64,000 bases of DNA from an uncultured Kordiimonas sp. (GCA_947500295.1 CANMRM010000005.1:124001-188000); one strand, 5' to 3'; shown: positions 1 to 8,858, counted from the first letter of the stretch. Made by a program: numbers and translations. The notes: generated by a model from the sequence alone, not told the origin.

Positions 1-942
1 GATCTTTCCAAAATCGAAGCCGGTAAACTTGAAATCAGCACCCACACATTTGCATTGCCCGCTCTAGTAACAGGCGTAGCTGATCTTCTACGTCAAAGCT
101 TCCGTCAAAAAGACGTCGAGTTCGAAATTTCGATAGAAGACGGACTGCCTGATGTGGTGATTGGGGACTCCAACCGCATTCGCCAGATTATGTACAACCT
201 GCTCAGCAATGCGCTGAAGTTCACCGAATCAGGCACCGTGTCCATCGTTGCAAGCGCAGAAAAAACAGGCAAAGCGCGACATCTTGTGAAACTTGCCGTA
301 TCCGACACTGGCATCGGTATAAACCCGCGCATACTCAGTCGGCTGTTTCAACCGTTTGAACAGGCTGACTCGTCCGTTGCCCGCCAATATGGTGGCACCG
401 GGCTAGGCCTGAGCATATGCAGGCGGCTGGCCAACCTGATGGGCGGCGAAATCACCGTTGAGAGTACCGAGGGTGAAGGCTCCACCTTTACGCTGGAGAT
501 TGCACTGGAAGAAGGCGTGCTTGCCGAATCGTCGGATGCAGTGCCCGCTCCGTCCCTCCAGGTGGGCGAGAGTGCTGAAAAAGCCAGAATTCTTGTTGTA
601 GAAGACAATAAAGTGAACCAGCTGGTCATTGGCAAAATATTGAAATCATTGGGGTATGAATGGGACACCGCAGACAATGGTGAAAATGCCCTGGAACTCT
701 TTGATCCCAAAAAACATGGCATAGTATTGACCGACCTCCGCATGCCGCGCATGGATGGCTTCGCGCTCGCAAACGCAATTCGGGCAAATGAAACGGACAA
801 CCACAGGGTGCCGATCATCGCGATCTCGGCGGACGCGATGGAAGAGGCAAAAGATCGCAGTATAGAATCAGGCATTGACCGTTTCCTGACCAAGCCTGTG
901 AAAGTAGACGATGTGAGGGATTGCCTGGAGGCTTTCGCCTGA
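1..942 (+). CDS. Hybrid sensor histidine kinase, C-terminal part (partial at the window edge)
   Basis: The reading frame is open from the first base, so the gene begins outside the window. The first residues (DLSKIEAGKLE) are the end of a HisKA dimerisation helix. Next comes a HATPase_c domain with an N box (NLLSNALKF), G1 box (DTGIGI), F box (FQPFEQ) and G2 box (GTGLGLS). After a short linker there is a receiver domain: acidic residues in VVEDN, the phospho-acceptor Asp in LTDLRMPRMDG and the conserved Lys in TKPVK. No HPt domain follows before the stop, so phosphate would pass to a separate phosphotransfer protein or act within the kinase. The sensory input domains are not visible and the signal is unknown. 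Family assignment is secure. Confidence 0.93.
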   Translation, partial: DLSKIEAGKLEISTHTFALPALVTGVADLLRQSFRQKDVEFEISIEDGLPDVVIGDSNRIRQIMYNLLSNALKFTESGTVSIVASAEKTGKARHLVKLAVSDTGIGINPRILSRLFQPFEQADSSVARQYGGTGLGLSICRRLANLMGGEITVESTEGEGSTFTLEIALEEGVLAESSDAVPAPSLQVGESAEKARILVVEDNKVNQLVIGKILKSLGYEWDTADNGENALELFDPKKHGIVLTDLRMPRMDGFALANAIRANETDNHRVPIIAISADAMEEAKDRSIESGIDRFLTKPVKVDDVRDCLEAFA

Positions 943-1104
943 CGGCACACCAGTGGGCAATAGCCAACTGTTGCCCGAATACCATGCATTACCGCTAAAT
1001 GGTGTTCGCCATATGATTGTTTTTCCAATTGTAACAAAAGACTGATAACAGTCGGCCTACTGCAAGACGCCAGTCTATGCTGGCAATATTTAATGCAGGT
1101 TAGG

Positions 1105-1122
1105 AACCTCTTTATTGAGGTT
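1105..1122 (+). promoter_or_regulatory. Hairpin in the cold-shock gene leader
   Basis: AACCTC and GAGGTT form a 6-bp stem around a TTTATT loop, about 85 bases before the cold-shock start. No T tract follows, so it does not look like a terminator for the kinase. It may be part of the long structured 5' leader typical of cold-shock genes. Confidence 0.35.
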
Positions 1123-1159
1123 TGAGATTTAACCCTGCGACTGATCTGATTTGGCTTTT

Positions 1160-1194
1160 GCGCGATTACGACCGCACCTCATCCGACATCGCGC
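1160..1194 (+). promoter_or_regulatory. Inverted repeat next to the cold-shock ribosome binding site
   Basis: GCGCGAT (1160-1166) and ATCGCGC (1188-1194) are exact inverted repeats with a 21-base loop. The right arm ends just before the Shine-Dalgarno AAAGGA at 1196-1201. In RNA this would place a stem directly beside the ribosome binding site, as expected of a temperature-responsive leader. The regulatory role is inferred. Confidence 0.4.
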
Positions 1195-1208
1195 GAAAGG
1201 ACTAAAAA

Positions 1209-1418
1209 ATGGCAAACGGTACTGTTAAGTGGTTCAACGCCACCAAAGGTTTTGGTTTCATTCAGCCTGACGAAGGCGGCAACGATGTGTTTGTACACAT
1301 CTCTGCGGTAGAAGCAGCTGGCCTGAAGTCTCTGAATGACAATCAGAAAGTTTCTTACGACATCGAGCCTGATCGTCGTGGCCGGTCTTCAGCTTCCAAT
1401 CTGCAGCTGCTCGACTAA
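1209..1418 (+). CDS. cspA: Cold-shock domain protein (CspA family)
   Basis: This 69-residue protein is a single OB-fold cold-shock domain. RNP1 (KGFGFIQ) and RNP2 (DVFVHIS) carry the aromatic side chains that stack on single-stranded RNA or DNA. The length is normal for stand-alone CspA proteins, which act as cytoplasmic RNA chaperones. The start has a good AAAGGA site 7 bases upstream. The gene has a 266-base leader region containing two hairpins and is followed by a strong intrinsic terminator, so it is probably monocistronic. Which Csp paralog this is cannot be told from sequence alone. Confidence 0.95.
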   Translation: MANGTVKWFNATKGFGFIQPDEGGNDVFVHISAVEAAGLKSLNDNQKVSYDIEPDRRGRSSASNLQLLD

Positions 1419-1443
1419 AGTCTTAAAGGGTACGACCCTGCTT

Positions 1444-1470
1444 AAACCCCGGTTTACGCCGGGGTTTTTT
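1444..1470 (+). terminator. Intrinsic terminator of the cold-shock gene
   Basis: CCCCGG (1447-1452) and CCGGGG (1459-1464) form a perfect stem around TTTACG, flanked by AAA and a run of six T. This is a textbook rho-independent terminator 26 bases after the stop codon. Confidence 0.93.
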
Positions 1471-1557
1471 GTTGGCTGCGGGCCTGACTGCGCGCAAGAA
1501 ATCTGTTAACCTTGCCGCGGCGTACAACACTGCACCTTCAGGCAAAGATGTCCTAGC

Positions 1558-2463
1558 ATGACAAAACCCAACCAACAGAAAACGTGGCTTATCACCGGAG
1601 GGTCCGGATTCATCGGCCAGGCGCTGGTTGAAGCACTGAAAGAGCAAGGCGACCGCGCCATCGTGCTATCGCGCCAACAAAACAAAACACAGATCAAACT
1701 CGGGCGAGCCGCGAGGGTAGTCACATCCTTCGACCAAATCGCCCCTGACCAAACGATCGATGTCGTGGTCAACTTGGCGGGGGAGCCGCTTTTTGGTGGC
1801 CTCTGGACCAATAAACGCAAACAGGCTTTTTTCGACAGCCGCCTCGGCACTACGCAAAAGCTTCTGGCTTTTGTGGAAAAACTGGCCGTAAAACCAGGCG
1901 CGATGATCAGCGGCAGTGCCATTGGATACTATGGCATGGATGAGGCCCAGGAGTTCCACGAGTGCGCCTACCCCGGTACAGATGAGATGGCGCGCTTGTG
2001 CCAGGAATGGGAACAAGCAGCAAAACCGGCTGAAGACATGGGTGTAAGACTTGTTTTGTTACGCATCGGCCTCGTGCTCGACAAATCCGGTGGCATGTTG
2101 AAACCTCTCCTGCTTGCCAGCCGGCTGGGGCTTGGGACCCGCCTGGGCAGTGGCAAGCAGTGGATGAGCTGGATTACCCGGACAGATCTTGTTCGCATGA
2201 TCTTGTTTGCAGCGGATCATCCTGCCGTTAAAGGCCCGCTCAACGGCACGGCACCCCACCCGGTCAGACAACAGGAATTCGCGGATGCCCTCGCACACAA
2301 AATGCGCCGACCCAGGTGGCTTTGGATGCCTGAGTTTATCCTGAAAGCAATGCTTGGAGATATGGCCGGCCTGCTTCTGGGCGGCCAGAAAGTGTTGCCA
2401 AGAAAAGCTGTTGATATGGGTTTTGCTTTTAACGCGCCCGACATTATTGAAGCCTTTGATTAG
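1558..2463 (+). CDS. TIGR01777-family NAD(P)-binding epimerase-like protein (SDR39U1 type)
   Basis: A 301-residue extended SDR. The N-terminal Rossmann fold has the nucleotide motif GGSGFIG at residues 14-20, and SGSAIGYYG holds the Tyr of the catalytic region. The C-terminal segment, with GGQKVLPRKAVDMGF, is the DUF1731 tail that defines TIGR01777/SDR39U1 proteins. Substrate and reaction are unknown for most members of this family, which are usually labelled epimerase or cell-division inhibitor without direct proof. It is followed after 27 bases by rluA on the same strand and may be cotranscribed with it. Confidence 0.88.
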   Translation: MTKPNQQKTWLITGGSGFIGQALVEALKEQGDRAIVLSRQQNKTQIKLGRAARVVTSFDQIAPDQTIDVVVNLAGEPLFGGLWTNKRKQAFFDSRLGTTQKLLAFVEKLAVKPGAMISGSAIGYYGMDEAQEFHECAYPGTDEMARLCQEWEQAAKPAEDMGVRLVLLRIGLVLDKSGGMLKPLLLASRLGLGTRLGSGKQWMSWITRTDLVRMILFAADHPAVKGPLNGTAPHPVRQQEFADALAHKMRRPRWLWMPEFILKAMLGDMAGLLLGGQKVLPRKAVDMGFAFNAPDIIEAFD

Positions 2464-2490
2464 GTAGCCTATCGAGCATCCGATTACATT

Positions 2491-3168
2491 ATGCCTTCTG
2501 TTATTTCCCGCTACAATCCACCGCAATCAGCGCTCAGCGTCCTGTATCAGGATGATGACTTGTTTGTGCTCGACAAACCCAGCGGGTTGTTGTCGGTGCC
2601 TGGAAAATCCGCCGAGCATGCAGATTCACTGGAAACACGGGCCAAAGCCGCATGTGAAGATGCACTTTTGGTGCATCGCCTCGACATGGAAACCTCTGGT
2701 GTTTTCATTATGGCTCGCACCAAAAACGCCCAGCGTCACCTCGGGCTGCAATTCGAGCACAGAAACGCAAAAAAGACCTATATTGCGCGCATTGCGGGGC
2801 ACCTTGAGCAGGATGAAGGACACGTTGACCTCCCCCTGATCTGCGACTGGCCGAACAGGCCCAAGCAGATGGTTGATCACCAAAATGGCAAACAAGCCCT
2901 GACACGGTGGCAGGTCTTGGCCCGCGAAGGAAAAACACAACCTGGCGATGAGATAACGCGGGTCAGATTGTTACCGGAAACAGGACGCTCACATCAGTTG
3001 CGCGTCCATATGCTCGCTATCGGCCACCCGATTGTCGGGGACCAGCTCTATGCACCGCCTTCCATTCAGGCCGCGGCAGACCGCCTGCAATTGCACGCAC
3101 AGTCTCTCACCATTCTGCACCCGGTCAGCAAAGAGTTTCTAACCTTTAGCGCGAGCGTACCCTTCTAA
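2491..3168 (+). CDS. rluA: RluA-type pseudouridine synthase
   Basis: A 225-residue protein close in length to E. coli RluA (219). It has the catalytic HRLDMETSG motif (Asp is the nucleophile), LICDWPNRPKQ, and GRSHQLRVHMLA near the C terminus, all matching RluA itself rather than RluC or RluD. There is no N-terminal S4 domain, again as in RluA. The enzyme isomerises uridine to pseudouridine in 23S rRNA (U746) and in several tRNAs (U32). The start is the first in-frame ATG; no strong Shine-Dalgarno is visible. It converges on the ATP-grasp gene at 3215. Confidence 0.9.
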   Translation: MPSVISRYNPPQSALSVLYQDDDLFVLDKPSGLLSVPGKSAEHADSLETRAKAACEDALLVHRLDMETSGVFIMARTKNAQRHLGLQFEHRNAKKTYIARIAGHLEQDEGHVDLPLICDWPNRPKQMVDHQNGKQALTRWQVLAREGKTQPGDEITRVRLLPETGRSHQLRVHMLAIGHPIVGDQLYAPPSIQAAADRLQLHAQSLTILHPVSKEFLTFSASVPF

Positions 3169-3214
3169 AGGGACTTTTTCCGTTGCAATAGATGCGGGTC
3201 CACCGCGGGGCCCG

Positions 3215-4174
3215 TTAACTGCCTCCGGGCATATTGAATATATCAAGGCTGTACCGGTTTGACTGCAGGCCTGCCCTGATCGGTGGATTGATGCAGGCTT
3301 CTTCCAAGTTCCCCTGCACCAACTGGATTATGCGCCGGGGAGACTCCAATCCTCCAGCAACACTGAGATTGGAGCAGCCCCCAAACCGGGGGTTCACTTC
3401 TATAAGATGAATTTGACCGTCATCGCTGACAAAGGCCTGAACAAGATTATGGGCCAGCAACCCCAGCTTCTCTCCCACCGCCATCACCATCGCTTCGAGA
3501 GCAGGATTTGAGACGATCTCGGAGCGCCAGCTTTCGCCGTTTACCAATCTCTGTCGATGACGAGCAACCGCCTGTAGGGCATTGCCCTTGAGATCCATCA
3601 GCAAGTCTACGCTGTACTCATTGTCAGTGCATATTGGCTGACAGATATGATGCGTTCTGTCGAGGCCGAGCATTTCCCACACTTTCAAGTCTGGCACCTC
3701 GTAGGCGACCTTGCCATTGGTGGTATTTATCGCACGGACAAACAGCGGAAAACTTTCCTTGTCATCGGGGTTTACCGTCGGCAACACCGGAAATCCGTTT
3801 TGAACACAGAAATCGTGAAACCGTTGTTTGTCCAGGCAGGTTTGGAGCTCTTCCTGTTTCGGGAGCGGCAAAACAACGCCGAGCGCCGTCAACTCCCGCC
3901 TCAAGTTTTCCAGCTGCAACAATTCGCCGTCACGAGTCGGAACAATCAGATCCACACTGTATTTACGGCAGGTTTCCAGCAGTGACGTAGCAAATCCGGC
4001 CGATCCATCAGGGGGCACCGTAACAAATGCATCGACAAAATGAGAGGCACAGCATTTTTCGTCCATGTCAGTGCCGACAATGAGCCCTCCGAGTGGCCTG
4101 ACGGCGTCTTTAAACGCCTGCACAAGCTGTACTTTGGCAGAAATGCTGGTGATCAGAATATTCACTGCGAACAC
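3215..4174 (-). CDS. ATP-grasp ligase, CarB/PylC-like
   Basis: A 319-residue protein with a CarB-like pre-ATP-grasp fold (LITSISAKVQLVQAF at the start, VPTRDGELLQL near residue 100) followed by an ATP-grasp domain. DKQRFHDFC marks the hinge seen in carbamoyl-phosphate-synthase-like ligases, and HLIEVNPRFGGCSN carries the Glu and Asn that bind magnesium. Such enzymes join a carboxylate to an amine or similar nucleophile through an acylphosphate. The substrate cannot be read from sequence. It lies 130 bases after a HAD phosphatase and a PseG-like gene on the same strand, a mixture also seen in polysaccharide and nonulosonate loci. The chosen ATG is the furthest upstream; an internal start a few codons later is possible. 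Confidence 0.8.
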   Translation of the reverse strand: MFAVNILITSISAKVQLVQAFKDAVRPLGGLIVGTDMDEKCCASHFVDAFVTVPPDGSAGFATSLLETCRKYSVDLIVPTRDGELLQLENLRRELTALGVVLPLPKQEELQTCLDKQRFHDFCVQNGFPVLPTVNPDDKESFPLFVRAINTTNGKVAYEVPDLKVWEMLGLDRTHHICQPICTDNEYSVDLLMDLKGNALQAVARHRQRLVNGESWRSEIVSNPALEAMVMAVGEKLGLLAHNLVQAFVSDDGQIHLIEVNPRFGGCSNLSVAGGLESPRRIIQLVQGNLEEACINPPIRAGLQSNRYSLDIFNMPGGS

Positions 4175-4304
4175 CCCTCATTACCAACCAACCGGCTGGC
4201 GGCCACAATCTGCCTCGAACTAGCTTGTCTCTGACCCATCCCTGTGCCCCGCTTCTTCGCTCATTTAGGCCGACGTACGTATGAATTACAAACGCAAAAT
4301 GTGA

Positions 4305-4964
4305 TCAATGATCTTCCAATAGGGTTGTTATCTTCGAAAACTCGTCAATCTCAGGCGCGTCAGAATCCAGATTGGCAAACCTGCTTGTGCGAATTCTGAT
4401 AAAGTCCACACCAGCTTTCGCAGCCGCCACACCGTCTGTTTGTGGGTTGTCGCCTATAAACAGAGCCTCGGCAGGCCCTGTTTTCAAATCCGCCAGCGCC
4501 GCCAGCAAACCATCTGGTGCAGGTTTTGGCGTACCCAATCCATCACAGAAAACAATGGACTCGAAATATTGCCGAAGCCCGAGAGCCTCGATTTTGTTCG
4601 ACTGCATTTCAGGCGCACCGTTGGTGACAAGGGCCATTGGATAACGGGATGACAAACTCCCGAGTAAGGCAGCAACACCGGCATAAGGCGCTATGTCAGG
4701 CAAATGTGCACGGTATATGCTGATACACTGATCAACCAACCCGTCAGCATGTCGGATTTCAAAACGCTCAACAATGCGGTCAAATATGTGCCCGCGCCCT
4801 TCTAGCTCAAGAAAAGCCAGCATGGATGGATAGCTGTAGTCAGCTGGCAGATCCCGTTCCTGCTCCAGGAATAGCGCAACTGCGCGAAAACCACTTTCGA
4901 CGTAGCTACGCTCATCATAAAGCGTGTCGTCAAGGTCAAGGAGTAGGGCTTTTGGCGTAAACAT
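4305..4964 (-). CDS. HAD-family hydrolase
   Basis: A 219-residue haloacid-dehalogenase-fold phosphatase. Motif I is LLDLDDTLYDE (nucleophile and acid Asp), motif II is LVTNGA, motif III includes the Lys of KPAPDG, and motif IV is FIGDNPQTDG. A helical cap lies between motifs I and II, as in subclass I enzymes such as phosphoglycolate phosphatase and YjjG-type nucleotidases. The substrate is probably a phosphorylated sugar or nucleotide. The gene starts 29 bases after the stop of the PseG-like gene on the same strand, so the two are likely one transcription unit. Confidence 0.88.
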   Translation of the reverse strand: MFTPKALLLDLDDTLYDERSYVESGFRAVALFLEQERDLPADYSYPSMLAFLELEGRGHIFDRIVERFEIRHADGLVDQCISIYRAHLPDIAPYAGVAALLGSLSSRYPMALVTNGAPEMQSNKIEALGLRQYFESIVFCDGLGTPKPAPDGLLAALADLKTGPAEALFIGDNPQTDGVAAAKAGVDFIRIRTSRFANLDSDAPEIDEFSKITTLLEDH

Positions 4965-4993
4965 GGACCTGTCCTGTCTCGCGGCCAGTGCTA

Positions 4994-5926
4994 CTATGCG
5001 GCTTGATAGTAGGCATCAAGTGCCGCAACGGCGATATCCTTCGATGCATGGACGTTGAAGGGCATTACCGGCTTTTCCGCTTCCAGCATCTGCTCGGCCA
5101 TCGCAGCCATCGCATCCGGATGAAAGGCAGCAAGTGCAGGCACACCGATCGACGGCAAAAACTCGATGTTTCGAAACTGGTCTTTTTGCGTTGCAGCCAC
5201 ACAGACTGCACAGCCCGACGCCAGCGCCTCAAGCACTGTCGCCCCAGCGGCACCCACATACACACGCGCCTTGCCCAGCAATTCCGGCATATCGGGATTT
5301 CTAAGTGGTTTGACCGATGCAACACGGGCAGCCAATTCCAGCAATGTGTCTGCCGGTTCAAGATAATCCGGTACCGGCACAAAAATGGGTTCCCTGGTCT
5401 TGCTAGCCAATTGGGCAGCAACAGCAGCGGCCAAGGCACCATTGTCGGTACCGCCAAAGCTCACGACAATGCCTTCACGGTCCTCTTCTGTCGCAGACTT
5501 CTCGAAAAACTCCGGGGCAAGAAGCGAATGGGCCGGGCCATGGAATATCTGACGCGCCTTATAAGCACTGTAGTCGACACCAGACGCATATAGATTGGGG
5601 TTGATCACATAGTCACAGGTTACCGGACGCTCACCCAGGTCATCAATCACGCAGCTTACCCGTGCCAGCGCACAAAGCTCCGTGATACGATCGGACGACA
5701 GGGTGCATGTGTCGACAATGAGAATATCGTCACCGATGTCTGTTGGTGCACCGATCTCGTAGGTGTAACCGTGGCTGGCCACCATGGCCGCACCGTCTTC
5801 CTCGCTGAGGAAAATGCGGGCAATAACCCCTTGCTCTTTAAAGGCATCCAGAAGCGTCAATGTGCGCCGTACCCGTCCAAGACCGGAATAGCGTCCACAA
5901 TCAATCATGATTGTCGCTCTTACCAT
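4994..5926 (-). CDS. PseG-like UDP-sugar hydrolase or glycosyltransferase-fold protein
   Basis: A 310-residue GT-B-fold protein resembling PseG, which releases UDP from a 2,4-diacetamido sugar during pseudaminic acid synthesis. PseG-like landmarks are CGRYSGLGRVRRTLTLL at the N terminus, CVIDDLGERP and YVINPNLYA in the middle, VSFGGTDNGALA at the start of the C-terminal domain, and VGAAGATVLEALASG in the UDP-binding part. The usual GHVxR motif here reads GRVRR, so the His that serves as catalytic residue in C. jejuni PseG (His17) is Arg. The start at 5926 is preferred over an ATG seven codons upstream because AGGAG lies 8 bases before it. No other pseudaminic acid genes are nearby, so the true reaction may differ. 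Confidence 0.7.
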   Translation of the reverse strand: MVRATIMIDCGRYSGLGRVRRTLTLLDAFKEQGVIARIFLSEEDGAAMVASHGYTYEIGAPTDIGDDILIVDTCTLSSDRITELCALARVSCVIDDLGERPVTCDYVINPNLYASGVDYSAYKARQIFHGPAHSLLAPEFFEKSATEEDREGIVVSFGGTDNGALAAAVAAQLASKTREPIFVPVPDYLEPADTLLELAARVASVKPLRNPDMPELLGKARVYVGAAGATVLEALASGCAVCVAATQKDQFRNIEFLPSIGVPALAAFHPDAMAAMAEQMLEAEKPVMPFNVHASKDIAVAALDAYYQAA

Positions 5927-6134
5927 GTGTTGCGCTCCTGTCCCCATATCCCGGTTTCATTTCGGTAGCCATTTGCCACCGGGATATTTCCGCATGCATA
6001 GTGTGTGCCATTCGTTGCAGTCAAGGCAATTCAATGCCCCTACACTTGCGGAAAATATACTCTAAGCCCCTGATAGTAAAAAACTATGCACAAAGCGTTA
6101 ATGGAGGTCACGTGCAAAAAAACCGAGCTGGCAA

Positions 6135-6413
6135 TTAGTTTTCCTGCTCTCCCAACGGAATGATGATGTCGGTTTCACCTGCTTCGAGGAAATAGACGGC
6201 GGCAATAAGGGCGATTTTTCCCATGTCTTCCGTCACTGGCCCGACGTCCCTTGCATGCATGAAACCACTGAGCATTGAAGCTGCCTGCGCTCGCGTCATA
6301 TCGACTTCAGGCAGCAAAGCTTTCACTGCCGCGTGGTTTTCCGCACTGACTTCAAAGTTTCCGTCAAGAAATGGAAGGCCGTCCTTGGTGACGGCAACCT
6401 TAAGATTTTTCAT
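6135..6413 (-). CDS. Small hypothetical protein
   Basis: A 92-residue protein with no family I recognise. It begins MKNLKVAVTKDGLPFLDGNF and ends in an acidic IIIPLGEQEN tail. The middle (KIALIAAVYFLEAG) is a hydrophobic helix, probably buried rather than membrane-spanning. The start is placed at the ATG preceded by GGGAAG rather than seven codons upstream. It lies downstream of the Kef-type antiporter on the same strand, separated by 33 bases, and may be carried on that transcript. Confidence 0.6.
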   Translation of the reverse strand: MKNLKVAVTKDGLPFLDGNFEVSAENHAAVKALLPEVDMTRAQAASMLSGFMHARDVGPVTEDMGKIALIAAVYFLEAGETDIIIPLGEQEN

Positions 6414-6446
6414 TGAACTTCCCTGTGCGTGCAAAAGGGGGAGCGG

Positions 6447-8243
6447 CTACCACCCCTTGTCCTGACTTATCTGTGACGCCACATCGTGCCCCATCAGCGT
6501 TTCCAGCTCTTTACGGGATCGCTTGGCAAAGTCAATCACCGCTGCTTCGTCATCGCTGAATTCCGCCGCGATATCAATCGCCAGTTCGTCGTATCGGCGG
6601 AACCGCCCGGCCGTACGGTGTGCGACATGGGCCGGATAGCCAAGTTCCCTGAGAGCCAATTCCCCAATCTCGAGCGAAGAGGCAAACGTTTCCCGCCGGA
6701 CATGGTCTACGCCTGCCTGCAACAGATTGTTCACATCGCCACGATTGCTGGCACGGGCAAGCTTGGTCAGTTTCGGGAAATGCTTACTTGCGGTTTCCGC
6801 GGCAGCGAGCACAGAGGCCGGGTCATCCATTGCCAGGACGAGCAGCCGCGCGTCTTTCGCACCCGCTGCTTCCAGCAGGTCACGCCGGGTTACATCGCCA
6901 TAAAACACCTTGTAGCCAAATTTGGTAAGCGTCTCGATATGATTTGGGTTGCTGTCGACGATCACGGTCGGGATCCTGAGCGATAGCATCAAACGACCAA
7001 TGATTTGGCCGAACCGGCCAAATCCCGCAATGATCACATGGCCTTCAGCGCCCTCGACATCGCTTTCCCGGTCTTCAAGGCCCGTCATGCGGCGGATCAG
7101 GAAATCCCTGCAGAAAATCAGCAACGGAGTGATAAGCATCGACACCGAAGCAACCACGAGCAGTTTTGCTCCCACCTCTGTCGGCATCAGTCCGGCGCCG
7201 GTCAGCAGGGAAATCATGACAAATGCAAATTCACCGGCAGGCGCGATCAGAAGCGCAAAGAAAAGCTGATCGTTGATGGTAAATCCTGCAAAACGCGCCA
7301 GCGCCAGCAACACCGTCATTTTCACCACCATGAGCGCTGTCACAAGGAATAGGATTTCCAGGGGGCCTGCAAGGAAAAGCCCAATATCCACAGACATGCC
7401 GACCGCAATGAAAAAGAGGCCCATCAGCAGGCCTTTAAAGGGTTCGATGTTGAGCTCCAGCTCATGCCGATACTCTGAATCTGCAAGGAGCACGCCCGCC
7501 ATGAAGGTACCGAGCGCCATCGAAACGCCCGCAAGTTCAGTCAGCAGGCCGCTGCCCACCACCAGAAAAAGCGAAAAGCTGGTGAACACTTCCCGGAGCC
7601 CGGTGAGAGCGATGTAGCGAAAGAGCGGCCGCAGCAGAAACCGACTGGACAAGATGAAAAAAGCAAAAACCGCCAGGATTTTGAATTCTGTCCACAGGAT
7701 GAAGCCAGCCGCCTCTGCCTCGGGCGCCATCAGCGGCACGAGCGCGAGCACGGGAATGATGGAGAGGTCCTGAAACAACAGAACTGAAAAGGACACTTCG
7801 CCAACATCGGTTTTCATTTGTCCGCGTTCTTCAAGCGTCTGCAGGGCAATGGGGGTTGACGACAAAGCAAGCGCGACACCAACGGCCAGCGACAGCATCA
7901 ACGGCACACCTGACAGATGCACGAGAACTGCGATAATCAATGTCGAGATGCCAACCTGAAGTGCACCAAAGCCGAGCAACTGGCGCCTGAGCTGCCACAG
8001 TGTGGATGGCTTGAGCTCAAGTCCGATCAGGAACATAAGAAGAGCGATACCAATTTCAGAAAACTGCAGGATGGCGTCCACGTCCCGGATCACACCCAGA
8101 CCCCAGGGGCCAATCACGATGCCGGCAACCAGATAGCCGAGAATGGACCCCAGTCCGAGCCGCTTAAACAAAGGTACCGCTACAACAGCAGCAAGCAGGT
8201 AGACAAAGGCACTTGCAAGAAAATCAGGATCGTCCATCGTCAC
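6447..8243 (-). CDS. Glutathione-regulated K+ efflux antiporter, KefB/KefC type
   Basis: A 598-residue CPA2 antiporter. The N-terminal ~380 residues hold about 12 membrane segments with a Na/H-exchanger fold. The regulatory loop YRHELELNIEPFKGLL followed by FFIAVGMSVDI closely follows the KefC/KefB pattern. The C-terminal RCK/TrkA-N domain has the nucleotide motif GFGRFG and an acidic end-of-strand residue in IVDSNPN. Family members export potassium and acidify the cytoplasm when glutathione-electrophile adducts bind. The upstream gene encodes a KefF/KefG-like flavodoxin whose stop overlaps this start by 4 bases (ATGA), the expected partner arrangement. Whether it is closer to KefB or KefC is left open. 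Confidence 0.9.
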   Translation of the reverse strand: MTMDDPDFLASAFVYLLAAVVAVPLFKRLGLGSILGYLVAGIVIGPWGLGVIRDVDAILQFSEIGIALLMFLIGLELKPSTLWQLRRQLLGFGALQVGISTLIIAVLVHLSGVPLMLSLAVGVALALSSTPIALQTLEERGQMKTDVGEVSFSVLLFQDLSIIPVLALVPLMAPEAEAAGFILWTEFKILAVFAFFILSSRFLLRPLFRYIALTGLREVFTSFSLFLVVGSGLLTELAGVSMALGTFMAGVLLADSEYRHELELNIEPFKGLLMGLFFIAVGMSVDIGLFLAGPLEILFLVTALMVVKMTVLLALARFAGFTINDQLFFALLIAPAGEFAFVMISLLTGAGLMPTEVGAKLLVVASVSMLITPLLIFCRDFLIRRMTGLEDRESDVEGAEGHVIIAGFGRFGQIIGRLMLSLRIPTVIVDSNPNHIETLTKFGYKVFYGDVTRRDLLEAAGAKDARLLVLAMDDPASVLAAAETASKHFPKLTKLARASNRGDVNNLLQAGVDHVRRETFASSLEIGELALRELGYPAHVAHRTAGRFRRYDELAIDIAAEFSDDEAAVIDFAKRSRKELETLMGHDVASQISQDKGW

Positions 8244-8782
8244 CCTTTCCCGCCGCCAGCAAGAGCACTCAGCCTGTCGGCATAGGCCCGCGCCCGTTCT
8301 TTTATGGTTTCGTGGCTGAGATCACGCACATTGAAAGATACAAACGGTTTCTCAACGACCATGCCACAAAATTTGACCGTCATCTCAAACGGCAGCAAAA
8401 AGGCCTCGATTTCGGCTCCGTGCTTGCCACCCTGTGCATAGGAGGCTTCATCCCCTCCTGTGGAAACAGCAAAAAGCGCCCTTTTCCCTGCCAGGACAGA
8501 ACCGTCATCCCCGTAAGCAAAACCCGCCTTCAACACGACATCCATCCATTCTTTCATCAGGGCGGGCGCACTGAACCAATAAATCGGAAACTGGAACACA
8601 ACAACGTCCGCCGCCTCCAGCGCGCTCTGTTCACCGAGCTCATCCACATGCAGGGAAGGATACAGTTCGTAAAGGTCGCGAGCAGCAAGGCCCGGTATAT
8701 GGCGCGCGGTTTCAAACAGGCGCCGGTTGTAGCGTGATTTGTGAGGCCACGGATGACAATAGAGAAGCAGCAGCTTATTCAT
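8240..8782 (-). CDS. KefF/KefG-like flavodoxin-fold NAD(P)H oxidoreductase (antiporter ancillary protein)
   Basis: A 180-residue protein of the flavodoxin_2/MdaB fold. The N-terminal strand and phosphate loop read LLLLYCHPWPHKSR, the FMN-binding middle is VFQFPIYWFSAPALMKEWMDVVL, and FAYGDDGSVLAGK follows. These match the KefF and KefG ancillary proteins, quinone reductases that activate KefC and KefB. Translation is coupled to the antiporter gene by a 4-base overlap, which supports the pairing. The start at 8782 (MNKLLLL) fits the fold better than an in-frame ATG four codons upstream; neither has a strong Shine-Dalgarno. Confidence 0.88.
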   Translation of the reverse strand: MNKLLLLYCHPWPHKSRYNRRLFETARHIPGLAARDLYELYPSLHVDELGEQSALEAADVVVFQFPIYWFSAPALMKEWMDVVLKAGFAYGDDGSVLAGKRALFAVSTGGDEASYAQGGKHGAEIEAFLLPFEMTVKFCGMVVEKPFVSFNVRDLSHETIKERARAYADRLSALAGGGKG

Positions 8783-8858
8783 ACGGATGCACATTAGTCC
8801 CGGCGCGGGCTCAAGGCAAACAGTTAGAAGCTTCTTCGGCTACCTCTCGGCGCGATTA

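Noticed and set aside
3194-3213. CG-rich inverted repeat between rluA and the ATP-grasp gene as a bidirectional terminator
   Set aside because: The stem needs a T-G pair and no T tract follows on either strand; support is too weak.
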